DNA of 64,000 nucleotides, from contig JBQJBP010000001.1 in NCBI GenBank assembly GCA_052078155.1, positions 1,860,001 through 1,924,000 on the forward strand, in the 5' to 3' direction. Below are positions 16,016 through 25,382 of the stretch, piece by piece. A model generated the notes under the pieces. It did no database searches. It saw only the letters and a list, made by a program, of their open reading frames with translations, and was not told the origin of the DNA. Within the stretch, counting starts at the first letter, position 1, and every line of letters begins with the position of its first letter. This DNA is from CAXBMB01 sp052078155 (GTDB taxonomy: Bacteria > Pseudomonadota > Alphaproteobacteria > Kiloniellales > DSM-21159). Both the position numbers and the translations under genes were made by a program.

Positions 16016-16993
16016 ATGAGCGTTTCAGAGATCACTTCACAGCCACTGGTAACGGCACAGGAGGTATCTGAAGCTGCCGAGCGCCTGCAGGGCCGCATCC
16101 GACACACACCGTTACTTCGCCTGGCCGCCGGGGAACTTTGTGATGTGCCACTGGTGCTGAAACTGGAACAGCTGCAAAAAGCGGCTTCCTTCAAAGCCCG
16201 GGGCGCCTTCAACAGTTTGCTGGCCGCCCCCCAGCGTCCCGGCAAGGTCATCGCGGCCTCTGGCGGCAACCACGGCATCGCCGTCGCTCTGGCGGCCGGT
16301 GAACTGGGCATCGACGCTGAGATTTTTGTGCCGTCCATTTCCGCCCCCGCCAAGGTCCAGCGCCTGCAGGAACTGGGAGCCAGGGTTCATCAGGGTGGCG
16401 AGGATTACGCCGAAGCCCTGGAGGCCATGTACATCCGCAAAACTGAGATTGAGCAACAGGGTGAAGAGGTTCTGGAAGTCCACGCCTACGATCAGCCGAA
16501 CGTGCTGGCCGGGCAGGGAACTGTTGCCAAGGAGTTTGAAGCTGATGCGCCGGAGGTCGACAGCTTTTTCATCGCTGTCGGTGGCGGTGGGCTGATCGGC
16601 GGTTGCCTGGCCTGGCTGGGCGGGCGCAAAAAGGTGATCGCAGTGGAACCGCGCACCTCTCAGGCCTACAACGCCGCCCTGGAAGCTGGCGCCCCCTGTG
16701 ACGTCACCGTAGCCGGAGTGGCCGCCGATGCATTGGGAGCCCGGAAGGTGGGGCAGATCAGCTTTGACCTGGCCCAGGCCTATCCGTCCGGCCAGTTGGA
16801 ACGCATCCTGGTGGAAGATGATGAGATCGTCACGGCCCGCCGACTGTTGTGGGACCGCTGCCGCCTGATGGTGGAGCCTTCCGGCGCGGCCGCTTTGGCC
16901 GCCGTGATCTCCGGGCGTTACAAGCCGGCGCAGGGCGAGCAGCTGGGAATTCTCGTGTGCGGAGCCAACTGCGATCCCGCCAGCTTGAGCTGA
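16016..16993 (+). CDS. Threonine/serine dehydratase-like PLP enzyme (fold type II)
   Basis: This is a fold-type II PLP lyase resembling threonine ammonia-lyase, serine racemase and hydroxyaspartate ammonia-lyase. The PLP Lys is at about 60 in KAASFKARGAFN, the substrate loop is ASGGNHGIAVA, the phosphate-binding glycine loop is VGGGGLIGG, and the C-terminal block is VEPSGAAALAA. The 325-residue length means there is no ACT regulatory domain, so it is a catabolic, non-feedback-inhibited type. Family members deaminate L-Thr, L-Ser or 3-hydroxyaspartate. Its neighbourhood with dgcN-dgcA suggests amino-acid catabolism, but co-regulation is not shown. Confidence 0.88.
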   Translation: MSVSEITSQPLVTAQEVSEAAERLQGRIRHTPLLRLAAGELCDVPLVLKLEQLQKAASFKARGAFNSLLAAPQRPGKVIAASGGNHGIAVALAAGELGIDAEIFVPSISAPAKVQRLQELGARVHQGGEDYAEALEAMYIRKTEIEQQGEEVLEVHAYDQPNVLAGQGTVAKEFEADAPEVDSFFIAVGGGGLIGGCLAWLGGRKKVIAVEPRTSQAYNAALEAGAPCDVTVAGVAADALGARKVGQISFDLAQAYPSGQLERILVEDDEIVTARRLLWDRCRLMVEPSGAAALAAVISGRYKPAQGEQLGILVCGANCDPASLS

Positions 16994-17206
16994 ACCGAGC
17001 TGCGCTGAACTGAGCGTCTTCAGCCTGTCGTTCACTCACTCAGTTCAAGATCAGCCGCCTGAGCACGCCCCATTCAAAAATGAGGGTTGCACCTTAGCCT
17101 GCCCTGATGCCTATTCACTGCCGAAGCCCCTATTGCCCCCCTTTTGAGATCTCTCGAAGGGCAGGAGGCACCACAAAAGGGGATGGTAAGTTAGGAGAGA
17201 GGCGGC

Positions 17207-18622
17207 GTGAGCAAAGCTGTCAACAACACCCGGCCTGACCCTTCAGCGCCGGAACACCCGGACTCACAAAAACCCGCCAGCCGCGACCCAGCCGCCCAGG
17301 GCAGCTGGAATCAACGGGTTTGGAAGCTCACCATCCCCATGATCCTGTCCAATGTCACGGTGCCTTTGCTGGGGGCCGTCGACACGGCAGTCATGGGTCA
17401 CCTGCCGGACCCGGCATACATCGGGGCGGTAGCCGTTGCCTCCATGGTCTTTTCTTACCTCTACTGGTCCTTTGCCGGGTTTCTGCGCATGGGCACGACG
17501 GGCTTCACCGCCCAGGCCAAAGGGGCAGAAGACACGGTCGAATTGCGTGCCATTCTGGCCCGCGCCTTTCTCATCGGCGGTTTCATCAGCCTGCTGATCC
17601 TGGCCCTGCAGGCCCCTATCGCGGCACTGGCCTTTTCGCTGGTGGATGCCAGCGGCCAGGTGACAGAGCATGCTCAAACCTACTTTTCTATCCGGATCTG
17701 GGGAGCGCCTGCCACACTGTTCAGCTACGGACTGTTTGGCTGGCTTCTGGGCCTGGGACAGGTGCGGACCCTGCTGATCCTGCAGATTTTCACCAATGGC
17801 ATTAACATCCTGCTCAACCTGGTGTTTGTGCTGGGACTGGGCATGACTGTTGACGGTGTCGCTCTGGCAACCCTGATCGCTGAGTACCTGTCTCTCGCAC
17901 TGGGCCTCTTCTACGGCCTGCGGCTGCTGGCCCTGCATCCAGCCCCCTGGCAGCGGGACGTGATCCTCTCCGCCGAAAAACTGAAAGCGACCATGAAGGT
18001 CAATGCGGACATCATGATCCGGTCCTTCTGCCTGACCACCGCCTTTGCCGTATTCACAACCCTGGGCGCCCGCATGGATACCGTGACGCTGGCGGCCAAT
18101 GCTGTTCTGGGGAACTTGACGGCCATCATTGCCCACAGCCTGGATGGCTTTGCCCATGCCGCTGAAGTTCTGGTGGGGCGAGCCGTGGGGGAAAAGAACC
18201 AGAAGAACTTCTCTGCTGCGGTTAAGGCTTCAAGCTTCTGGGCCTTGGTCACTGCGGCAGGTCTCAGTCTGGTTTTCTGGCTGTTTGGCCCTTTGATCCT
18301 GACCGTCTTTACCAATCAGGAAAGCACCCTGACGACGGCGCAAACCTATCTGCCCTGGATGTTCCTTTTCCCGGTGATTTCGGTGGCGGCCTATCAGCTG
18401 GACGGCATCTTCATCGGGGCCACCAGAACAACAGCCATGCGCAACGCCATGGTGGTCAGCCTGCTGGCCTACCTGGGCCTTGCCTGGTTGCTTGTCCCGC
18501 TGATGGGCAATCACGGGCTGTGGCTGTCCCTGACGCTGTTCCTCGCGGCACGCGGAGGAACCCTGCTTGTGGCCTACCCGGCTCTGTTGAGATCTATCGC
18601 CCCGGCGGCTCATCCCGCCTGA
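17207..18622 (+). CDS. MATE family efflux transporter (DinF-like)
   Basis: This is a polytopic inner-membrane antiporter with about twelve hydrophobic segments. The N-terminal block WKLTIPMILSNVTVPLLGAVDTAVMGHLPDP and GAVAVASMVFSYLYWSFAGFLRMGTTGFTAQAKGA are diagnostic of the MATE family, DinF subgroup. The second half repeats the pattern (ADIMIRSFCLTTAFAVFTTLGARM, LAANAVLGNL, DGFAHAAEVLVGRAVGEKN). It exports cationic drugs or metabolites using a Na+ or H+ gradient. The start is GTG 17207, preceded by TTAGGAGAGAGG. The 35 residues before the first helix are polar, as is usual for the subgroup. Confidence 0.92.
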   Translation: MSKAVNNTRPDPSAPEHPDSQKPASRDPAAQGSWNQRVWKLTIPMILSNVTVPLLGAVDTAVMGHLPDPAYIGAVAVASMVFSYLYWSFAGFLRMGTTGFTAQAKGAEDTVELRAILARAFLIGGFISLLILALQAPIAALAFSLVDASGQVTEHAQTYFSIRIWGAPATLFSYGLFGWLLGLGQVRTLLILQIFTNGINILLNLVFVLGLGMTVDGVALATLIAEYLSLALGLFYGLRLLALHPAPWQRDVILSAEKLKATMKVNADIMIRSFCLTTAFAVFTTLGARMDTVTLAANAVLGNLTAIIAHSLDGFAHAAEVLVGRAVGEKNQKNFSAAVKASSFWALVTAAGLSLVFWLFGPLILTVFTNQESTLTTAQTYLPWMFLFPVISVAAYQLDGIFIGATRTTAMRNAMVVSLLAYLGLAWLLVPLMGNHGLWLSLTLFLAARGGTLLVAYPALLRSIAPAAHPA

Positions 18623-18660
18623 TCTTTCAGGACATACAGTCTGTTCACTATCAGGCTTTG

Positions 18661-19392
18661 TCAGTTGGCCGGAGGATGCTGTGACAGGGGGGACAAAGAC
18701 AGATCTGCCAGCTGCAAAGCCAGAGACTGCCAGTCGCAAAAGAGATCCGTTTCTCCATGCAACCATCCAACCAGCAGGTCGCGGCCTGCTCCGGAGTCAG
18801 GCATCAGCTTCTTACCCGGCAGCTGCGTCTGAGCCTTGTTGATCTGACTGGCCAGCAGCTGCTCCACCGCCCGACAGCCCTGTTTGGGCAGCCGGGGGCC
18901 CAGATACAACACCATTAAGGCCTGACCAGCCAGCAGATCGGCCTGCTGCCCCTGATCTTCCAGCTGCTGTCCCAGGGCCCGCAGATAGGGTTCCTGTCCG
19001 GCAGCTGGCAAGGGCAGATAGGCAAGTGTGACGGGCAGACGGAACCCGGCCAGACGCTCAAGGGAGCGGCTGAACGACAACTCTCCAAGCAGGGCCGGGA
19101 GATGGCGGGCAGACAGACCGCTGTCAGAAGATGTTGAAACACCCGCTGACAGCGGCCTTGCCGCGTCAGAGCGCTGCTTGACGAGGGCGTGCCCTTGCCG
19201 CTCTTGCAACAGATGACCAGACTCCTGCGATGTCCCGGCGTCCAGACAGGGCATCGAGGGAGCAGGGACGGACAGGAAAGGGACATAGTCCCGGGGCCCT
19301 GGTTCCGGATTGATCCGTGGCTGGATCGTTCCGGACGGGGTCACACGGGGCTCCTCCCCTTCTTCCTGACGGCGGTCGTGGTAAGCAAACAC
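18661..19392 (-). CDS. Hypothetical protein, Gln/Leu-rich
   Basis: I do not recognise a family. The minus frame is open for about 940 bases. The C-terminal two-thirds reads like a real globular protein (SRSLERLAGFRLPVTLAYLPL, LRALGQQLEDQGQQADLLAGQALMVLYLGP, AVEQLLASQINKAQTQL), while the first 70 residues are Pro/Ser-rich and disordered-looking. GTG 19392 has AGGGGA six bases upstream. The frame stays open further upstream without an ATG, so the start is uncertain. It converges with the MATE gene and lies downstream of an AraC gene on the same strand. No export signal or membrane segment is seen. Confidence 0.55.
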   Translation of the reverse strand: MFAYHDRRQEEGEEPRVTPSGTIQPRINPEPGPRDYVPFLSVPAPSMPCLDAGTSQESGHLLQERQGHALVKQRSDAARPLSAGVSTSSDSGLSARHLPALLGELSFSRSLERLAGFRLPVTLAYLPLPAAGQEPYLRALGQQLEDQGQQADLLAGQALMVLYLGPRLPKQGCRAVEQLLASQINKAQTQLPGKKLMPDSGAGRDLLVGWLHGETDLFCDWQSLALQLADLSLSPLSQHPPAN

Positions 19393-19593
19393 GGGCTTTC
19401 CCCTACGTTGCAGGTCATCCTCATGATCGGGAACAGTGAGCTGGGGGTTCGCTGCTACCCGATGAGAAGAGACTAGCCGGGGCTGGTGCGCCTGTGTTGT
19501 GCCAAAGTTGTGACAGGCCGGTCCCAGAGCCGTATCACCGTTGGTGTGACAGGGTGGTTTAAAGGATGCGTGTTTTCGCCGTCTGAAGAGACA

Positions 19594-20370
19594 TCAGGCA
19601 CAGAAATCGCTGGGACTTTGCCCCAGTATGCGACGAAACATGTAGCTGAAGGCACTGGTGGAGCGGTAGCCCATGTCGAAAGCCACAGAGCTTACCTTCT
19701 CACCCGCCGCAAGCTTTGAAATGGCGTGAAGAATCCGGGCATGGCGCAACCACATTGACGGCGGCATGCCTGTTTCTGCGATGAAAAGCCGCTCAACGGT
19801 CTTTCGGCTGGCAGGGGCCGGTGCCAACCAGGCATCCACGGAATCGATCTGCCCCGGATTGACCAGCGCTTCCTCTGCCACCTGGCGAACGCGCTCATCC
19901 TCAGGCATGGCCAGAGACAAAGGCACATCCCGGGCGGCTGCCAGTTCATGGCGCAACAGGTCGTACAGCGTGCTGTTGTGGCGGCTTGTGCGTGCGGGGG
20001 TTTTGTCCGGCATGGTTCCGCTAATCAGGGCGTTGATCAGCGGGGTCATGGTCAGGATCCGGCACTCTGTCCCGATTTCCCGGGCCTCCACTTCCTCCAC
20101 ATCCACATAGCGCATTTCATTCTTCGCCCCATAGCGCATCCAGTGCTGCACATGGGGAGGTATCCAGAGGATCACCGCCGGGCTGAGAAGCAACACGCGT
20201 CCGGGTGTGCCCACGTACATGGATCCGGAAGCCGCGGAAATCAGCTGGCCAAAAGAATGACTGTGCCAGCCATAGCTTTCACCCGATTGCGGCCAAACCG
20301 TTTCGCCAAGATAACGCGGCGCTGACCTTCCGACGGGCTTGCTGAGGGGGTGATGTTCCGGATGGGTCAT
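19594..20370 (-). CDS. AraC family transcriptional regulator with cupin-type sensor
   Basis: The protein has an N-terminal cupin-like ligand domain (SYGWHSHSFGQLISAASGSMYVGTPG, LSPAVILWIPPHVQHWM) and a C-terminal double helix-turn-helix of the AraC/XylS type (VERLFIAETGMPPSMWLRHARILHAI, VSSVAFDMGYRSTSAFSYMFRRILGQSPSDF). ATG 20370 is chosen over the longer TTG frame because it gives the usual N-terminus. It is divergent from the MFS gene at 20503 with a 132-base gap, and AraC proteins of this type often control the adjacent exporter. Confidence 0.9.
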   Translation of the reverse strand: MTHPEHHPLSKPVGRSAPRYLGETVWPQSGESYGWHSHSFGQLISAASGSMYVGTPGRVLLLSPAVILWIPPHVQHWMRYGAKNEMRYVDVEEVEAREIGTECRILTMTPLINALISGTMPDKTPARTSRHNSTLYDLLRHELAAARDVPLSLAMPEDERVRQVAEEALVNPGQIDSVDAWLAPAPASRKTVERLFIAETGMPPSMWLRHARILHAISKLAAGEKVSSVAFDMGYRSTSAFSYMFRRILGQSPSDFCA

Positions 20371-20502
20371 GACAATTGACGAATTCTCGATCCATATTGC
20401 CTTCTCGTCGACTGAAAGACATAGCAAGCTGAGCTAATCTGATCAAGCAATCACACTCGTCCCCTGATTTTTTAAGTCAGAATCCTCTGAGTTCCCGCCG
20501 CC

Positions 20503-21687
20503 ATGAAAAACCGCACCTTGATTACCTGGTTCATGCTGGGCCATTTCGCCAATGACTGGCCCGTGGGGGCACTCTGGCTGATCGTCCCGGCTGTCGGCAT
20601 CGTCATGGACCTGTCACCGACGGAAGTGGGACTGCTCTTTACCATCTGTAATGTCGGGGCTGCTCTTGCCTATCTGCCTGCTGGCATCCTGACAGACCAT
20701 GTGTCCAACAGGGGACGATTGCTGCTGTTCACCTTCTGGTGGGTCGGCATCGGCTATCTCTTGGCATCCATGGCCCCGGATTTCTGGAGCCTGGCCATTT
20801 TGCTGGCCATTGCCGGCATGGGTGATGCCGCCTGGCATCCCATCGCAACAGCGGTCCTGACCCGGGAAAACCGGGACCGTCGGGCCTATGTGCTGGGCAT
20901 CCATGCAGTCGGCGGCTCCATGGCCGAGGTCCTGTCCCCGCTTGTTGTCGGTGTCTTGCTGGCCTATCTGGACTGGCGGGCGGTACTGGCTCTGTCCGCC
21001 GTCCCGACCCTGATGCTGGGCGTCTGCTTTATCTGGGTGGCCCGTGCCATCCCGCCGGTGAAGAAAAACCCCGTCACGCGCCACGATCTGCTGCACCTGC
21101 TGAACCTTTGGCGCAAAGGCAATGGCCTGCGCATGATGGCCATGATCTGCTTTTACAACATGGCTTTGATGGCTCTCTTCAGCATGATTCCGCTTTATCT
21201 GGCCTCCGTTCATCAGCTGGAGCCCTGGGTGGTTGGGCTGGTCTTTTCCGCCATGCTGGTCATCGGCGCCCTGGTTCAGCCCTGGATCGGCAACCTGTCA
21301 GACATCATCGGCCGCAAGCCTGTTGTGGTTACCGGCTGTCTGGCTGCCGGACTGGCCTGCCTGCTACTCATATTCCTGTCGTCCCTTTGGGTCATTGTGC
21401 CCGCCATGATCGCTGCCATAGCCGGACTGGACGCCATCCGGGCGACCGTACTGGCGGGCGCGGTTGACCATTCCGATCATCGCGAGGGCGCAACACTGGG
21501 CTTTGCCTTTGCTTTGCTGGATGGCATCGGGGCCTTTGGGGCTTTGCTGGCCGGGATTGCAGCCAGTTTGTCCTGGCAGCACATGTTCGGTCTGGCCGGT
21601 GCCTTTGCGCTCTGTGCCGCCGCCCTGGCCGCCGCAACCTTTTATGCCGGGCAGGCAAGCAAACCGTCCCAGGAGCAGGCCACCTGA
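20503..21687 (+). CDS. MFS transporter
   Basis: This is a twelve-helix major facilitator carrier. The N-terminal block GHFANDWPVGALWLIVPAVG is typical of the fosmidomycin-resistance-like group, and PAGILTDHVSNRGRLLLF is the loop 2-3 signature. The second half begins near NGLRMMAMICFYNMALMALFSMIPLYL, and IGNLSDIIGRKPVVV repeats the signature. The likely role is export of a small molecule under control of the divergent AraC regulator. No substrate can be read from the sequence. Confidence 0.88.
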   Translation: MKNRTLITWFMLGHFANDWPVGALWLIVPAVGIVMDLSPTEVGLLFTICNVGAALAYLPAGILTDHVSNRGRLLLFTFWWVGIGYLLASMAPDFWSLAILLAIAGMGDAAWHPIATAVLTRENRDRRAYVLGIHAVGGSMAEVLSPLVVGVLLAYLDWRAVLALSAVPTLMLGVCFIWVARAIPPVKKNPVTRHDLLHLLNLWRKGNGLRMMAMICFYNMALMALFSMIPLYLASVHQLEPWVVGLVFSAMLVIGALVQPWIGNLSDIIGRKPVVVTGCLAAGLACLLLIFLSSLWVIVPAMIAAIAGLDAIRATVLAGAVDHSDHREGATLGFAFALLDGIGAFGALLAGIAASLSWQHMFGLAGAFALCAAALAAATFYAGQASKPSQEQAT

Positions 21688-21750
21688 CAAGAGACGAGCC
21701 CCTACCGGCAATGCCCCACAGAGGGGACCGCCTGCCCACAGGAGAACAGG

Positions 21751-22443
21751 TTAGCCCGTGCTCATGGCAAGCAGGCGGCTGATTTCTGTCAGTGAGCGCC
21801 CCGATTGCTGCTGCCAGCTGTTGAAAGCCTCCTGGACGGCCTGCAGAGCTTTCTGAGAGGTCGGCGCTTTGTCCACCACACCTTCAGCGATCAGCCGTGC
21901 CGTTACATCCCGCGACAACAGGAAGCTATCAACGCCCATAAAGCGCAGGCAATACATGCCCGTGTTGCCCCCCAATCGGGCACCGCGCTTCTTGATCATC
22001 TGCAGCAAGCCGACATAGTCAGTACCCGGCCAGTTCTTGAAGGCCTTGTCCGCCGATCCGTACTCTTTTGCCAGTTCATTGATAAAGACCGCATTGTGCT
22101 GGACGGTGCGGATCTTGGCCCCGTGGCGCACAATGCGCTTGTCTGAAACCAGCCGCTCAAAATCCTCGTCGTGCAGCATGGCACAGCGCCCCGGATCAAA
22201 GCCGTCAAAGGCCGCCTCAAAGCCGGGCCACATGCTGTCCACAACCTTCCAGTTAAAGCCTGCCTGGAAGATGCACTTGGTCATGCAGGCCAGCCAGCGA
22301 TCATCGCTGAAGCCTTCCGGTTCTCCGCCATAATTGGCTGTGCCCATCGCCTCTTCGACGGCAGCCAGGCTGCCCTTGCGGTCCACCACGATTTCCAGGA
22401 TTTCTTCGTAACTGCGCACTGCCCTACCCCGTTTGTCCGTCAT
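21751..22443 (-). CDS. DNA-3-methyladenine glycosylase I family protein (Tag-like)
   Basis: The product is a base-excision repair glycosylase of the Tag/HhH superfamily. The pattern DDRWLACMTKCIFQAGFNWKVVDSMWPGFEAAFDGFD matches Tag, where the substrate-pocket Trp and Glu sit, and KIRTVQHNAVFINELAKEYGSADKAFKNWP follows. The N-terminal start differs from E. coli Tag, and the zinc ligands at the N-terminus (CxW) are missing, so this is the alphaproteobacterial variant. ATG 22443 is used; a longer in-frame ORF to 22491 lacks family support. It is divergent from the Rieske oxygenase gene. Confidence 0.82.
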   Translation of the reverse strand: MTDKRGRAVRSYEEILEIVVDRKGSLAAVEEAMGTANYGGEPEGFSDDRWLACMTKCIFQAGFNWKVVDSMWPGFEAAFDGFDPGRCAMLHDEDFERLVSDKRIVRHGAKIRTVQHNAVFINELAKEYGSADKAFKNWPGTDYVGLLQMIKKRGARLGGNTGMYCLRFMGVDSFLLSRDVTARLIAEGVVDKAPTSQKALQAVQEAFNSWQQQSGRSLTEISRLLAMSTG

Positions 22444-22621
22444 CTGGCTTTTTCTTCCTGACAAGATAGTGCCATGCCCCACCAGGCCCAACCGGAAAGA
22501 CCCCTCACAGGCTGTTCATCCTGACAAAAACTGGCAGGGAAAACATTCCTTTTGAAAATAGACAGAGTCCTTCCGGAACGATAAGTTCGGTCTGTTTAAA
22601 AGGTTAAGAAAGCGCCCGTTA

Positions 22622-23731
22622 ATGAATCCGTTCATGAGTGATGCCGAGGTTATCGACCGCATCCTGCATCACATTGATCACAACTCCACAGATCTGGGCG
22701 ATGAAATCTGGCAGGAGCCGACGGAACACTACCTGTCCCAGGCGCGTTTTGACGCAGAAATGACCCTCCTTCGGCGCTTGCCGGTGCCGTTTTGTCCTTC
22801 AGCCAGCCTGCCGGAAAAGGGCTCCTATCTGGCCCGTACTGCAGCGGGTACAGCCCTGGTCGCGGTGCGGGGCAACGACGGAGTGGTCCGGGCGTTTCGA
22901 AACGCCTGCCGACACCGGGGCATGCCAGTGGCCGAGGGAACAGGCTGCAGCCGGACTCTGGTCTGTCCTTACCATGCCTGGACCTATGGCCTGGATGGCA
23001 AGCTGCTGACTGCCGCAGGTCAAGAGGGCTTTCCGGATCTGGAGCGGGACGAGCACAATCTGATCCCTGTGACTGTGCAGGAACGGGGCGGTTTGGTTTT
23101 TGTGACCCAGGACACACCCCTTGCCAATGGCGCGCTGGATGCTCTGCCCGAATTGCTGACGCCCGGCCATCAGGTTTTCGCCACTTACCGGGTTTCTGAT
23201 CAGGCCAATTGGAAGCTGTTAAGTGAAACCTCCATGGAGGGCTATCATGTCAAACCCCTGCATTCCCGATCGTTTCTGACTTATGGTTTTGACAATCTGA
23301 ACGTGATCGAGACACAGGGATCAAATGCCCGCGTCACTTTCCCTTTCAAGCAAATCGAAGACCAGAGGTCTCTTCCCGAAAAAGAGCGCTCGATCGTCGG
23401 CAAAGCCACCTATGTCTATCAGCTCTTTCCCAACAGCAACCTCTCCACCCAGACCAACATCACCATGTTGAGCATTCTGGAGCCCGTGTCGCCGAAAGAG
23501 ACCGATTGGGTGATTTACTGCCTGAGTGGCCCGGACAGCAAAATGAGCCCGGCGAAGATAAAACGCCTGGCGGATTTCACGATGAAGCACGGTTTAAAAG
23601 AGGACCGGGAGGCAGCCTGCGCCGTGCAAAGAGGCCTGAGCACCCGGGCCAACAGCCACTTTACATTCGGCCGCTATGAGAAGGCCCTGGTGCATTTTCA
23701 CAAAGAACTGCAGCGGCACCTCGACATGTGA
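22622..23731 (+). CDS. Rieske ring-hydroxylating / Rieske-type oxygenase, catalytic alpha subunit
   Basis: This is a Rieske non-haem iron oxygenase. The 2Fe-2S motif is NACRHRG (Cys about 96, His about 98) plus VCPYHAWTYG (Cys about 115, His about 118). The mononuclear iron site lies in SMEGYHVKPLH, with His about 209 and 214. The length (369 residues) fits the three-component alpha-subunit group that includes choline/carnitine/stachydrine-type demethylases and aromatic dioxygenases. Neither a beta subunit nor a reductase gene is adjacent, which points to the homotrimeric type supplied by a reductase elsewhere. Both ATG 22622 and 22634 are possible starts. Confidence 0.9.
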   Translation: MNPFMSDAEVIDRILHHIDHNSTDLGDEIWQEPTEHYLSQARFDAEMTLLRRLPVPFCPSASLPEKGSYLARTAAGTALVAVRGNDGVVRAFRNACRHRGMPVAEGTGCSRTLVCPYHAWTYGLDGKLLTAAGQEGFPDLERDEHNLIPVTVQERGGLVFVTQDTPLANGALDALPELLTPGHQVFATYRVSDQANWKLLSETSMEGYHVKPLHSRSFLTYGFDNLNVIETQGSNARVTFPFKQIEDQRSLPEKERSIVGKATYVYQLFPNSNLSTQTNITMLSILEPVSPKETDWVIYCLSGPDSKMSPAKIKRLADFTMKHGLKEDREAACAVQRGLSTRANSHFTFGRYEKALVHFHKELQRHLDM

Positions 23732-23748
23732 GGTTGAGCTTCAGTGCC

Positions 23749-25335
23749 TCAGGACTGAGCCTTAGGGAACCTCAGGGTAATCACCAATCCACCATCCGGG
23801 GCGTTACTGGCCGTGGCGCTGCCACCGATGGCTTCCAGATTGCGGCGAACGATCCACAAGCCGATCCCCAGATGTGCCCCCTGCGCTTCAGCCTGGGCTT
23901 CCTTCTTGCGCGGCCGCAAAGAGGCATAGCGCTCAAAAATCCACTCCAGTTGATCGGGCGCGACCCCAGGACCGCGATCCCGAATGGTCAGCACCACCCA
24001 GTCCCCCTGGGGCTTAAGCCCCACTTCAACGCGGTCCCCGCCGGGCGAGGCTTCCAGCGCATTGTCCATGACATTTTCGATGACCACTTCCAGCAGTTCT
24101 TCGCCAGCCCGGACCACCTGCCCTTCAGCAATCTGCAGGCGCAGGCGAATGTCTCTGTGGCGGGCGGCTTCCTGATAGGATTCCAGCAACCGGGTGGTGA
24201 GCTGAGAAAGATTGACCGCATCGCGCGGCGGATCCAGCAGTTCGGCCAACCCTTCATCCAGCTGCCGGGCGCAGGACACCAGACGGTCGAGACGCTCAAT
24301 GGAGGCTTCCACCACCTCCAGGGCCCGTTGTCCGCGGCGGTCTTCCGCCGGCAGGGCCCGCTGCAAGGGCTCCATGGACTGGCGCATGATGGCGATGGGG
24401 GTTTTAAAGGCGTGGGAGTTATCTTCGGCGGCCTGCCGCAGATCATCTGCCGACTGCCGCAACGCCTGGGTCATGTGATCGAACTCGGCTGCAACGGGCA
24501 TCAATTCAGGCACGCGGTTCTGCCCGACGAATCCTGCTTCCGGCCAGTCGCTGTCGCGGAACTTGCCCTGTCGGATGCGGCGCGCCGTTTCGCGGAAGCG
24601 CATGAGATTGCGCCAGACCGTAAAGAACAGCAGCAAGGTCAGAACAACCATGGCCGCATAGCTCCAGGCGGCAAAGCGGATTTCCAGGGTCTTCCAGTAG
24701 GGTTTGCCGATGGAGGTGCCGAGAAAATCGCCACTGGAGTGGCTGGTAACCACAGCCCAGCAGCCTGCCCCCGTAGTCACCGGCGTGATGGAACTGAGCA
24801 GTTGGATGGAGCCGTCACTGGACTGATGCCGCAACGCAATCGGCAGCTGTCCGGCACAGGAATCACTCAGGCTGCTGAGCACGCCCTGCTCCACCAGACG
24901 GTCCCGTTCTTCCGCCAGCCGGGCCGGAGGCAAAGGCGGCTCTGCAGCCACAAAGAAGAATTGGCCGGAGCCATAGACATTCTTGGGACGGAACAGCACC
25001 TTCACACCGGTGTTGTCCGTCGCCAGCGTTTCCACCGCACCGGGCAGATCAAGAAGTGGTGAAGGGTCTTCTCGCGTCAGCAAGGGCGTCAGGTTAAGGG
25101 AGATCAGGCGTCCCTGTTCCCGCACGGCGTCCAGAAGCAGCTGATTTTTCTGCGAGTCCGCCTCTTCAAGCTCCCAATAGACAATGTTGGGCACCACCAC
25201 CATGACAATGGCCAGAATGGCAAGCTTGCCAACCAGGGAATCGGTCAGCCGGCGCAACCGGGCCCAGAGTCCGGCAAGCAGAGAGGGCCGGGCAGATTTA
25301 TCTCCTGATGCGCGCGAGGCGCTGATCATAGCCAC
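23749..25335 (-). CDS. Sensor histidine kinase, ChvG-like architecture
   Basis: This is an inner-membrane kinase of 528 residues with TM1 (about 36-55), a large periplasmic sensor region (about 56-220) and TM2 (about 222-241). A HAMP-like linker is followed by a HisKA box with an unusual surrounding sequence, EDNSHAFKTPIAIM, giving His about 308. The HATPase domain has IENVMDNALEA (N box), IRDRGPGV (G1) and LGIGLWIVRRNLE (G2). The start is GTG 25335, with AAAGGAGGT nine bases upstream. It follows the response regulator gene by about 50 bases and is the last gene of the lipoprotein-regulator-kinase operon. Confidence 0.92.
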   Translation of the reverse strand: MAMISASRASGDKSARPSLLAGLWARLRRLTDSLVGKLAILAIVMVVVPNIVYWELEEADSQKNQLLLDAVREQGRLISLNLTPLLTREDPSPLLDLPGAVETLATDNTGVKVLFRPKNVYGSGQFFFVAAEPPLPPARLAEERDRLVEQGVLSSLSDSCAGQLPIALRHQSSDGSIQLLSSITPVTTGAGCWAVVTSHSSGDFLGTSIGKPYWKTLEIRFAAWSYAAMVVLTLLLFFTVWRNLMRFRETARRIRQGKFRDSDWPEAGFVGQNRVPELMPVAAEFDHMTQALRQSADDLRQAAEDNSHAFKTPIAIMRQSMEPLQRALPAEDRRGQRALEVVEASIERLDRLVSCARQLDEGLAELLDPPRDAVNLSQLTTRLLESYQEAARHRDIRLRLQIAEGQVVRAGEELLEVVIENVMDNALEASPGGDRVEVGLKPQGDWVVLTIRDRGPGVAPDQLEWIFERYASLRPRKKEAQAEAQGAHLGIGLWIVRRNLEAIGGSATASNAPDGGLVITLRFPKAQS

Positions 25336-25382
25336 AACTCAGGCACCTCCTTTCTGCCCCCGGGTCACCTATCCAGTGTTGC

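Noticed and set aside
17006..17047. 9-bp inverted repeat after the dehydratase gene as a terminator
   Set aside because: The stem is AT/GC mixed with a 24-base loop and no T-run. It is too weak to call.
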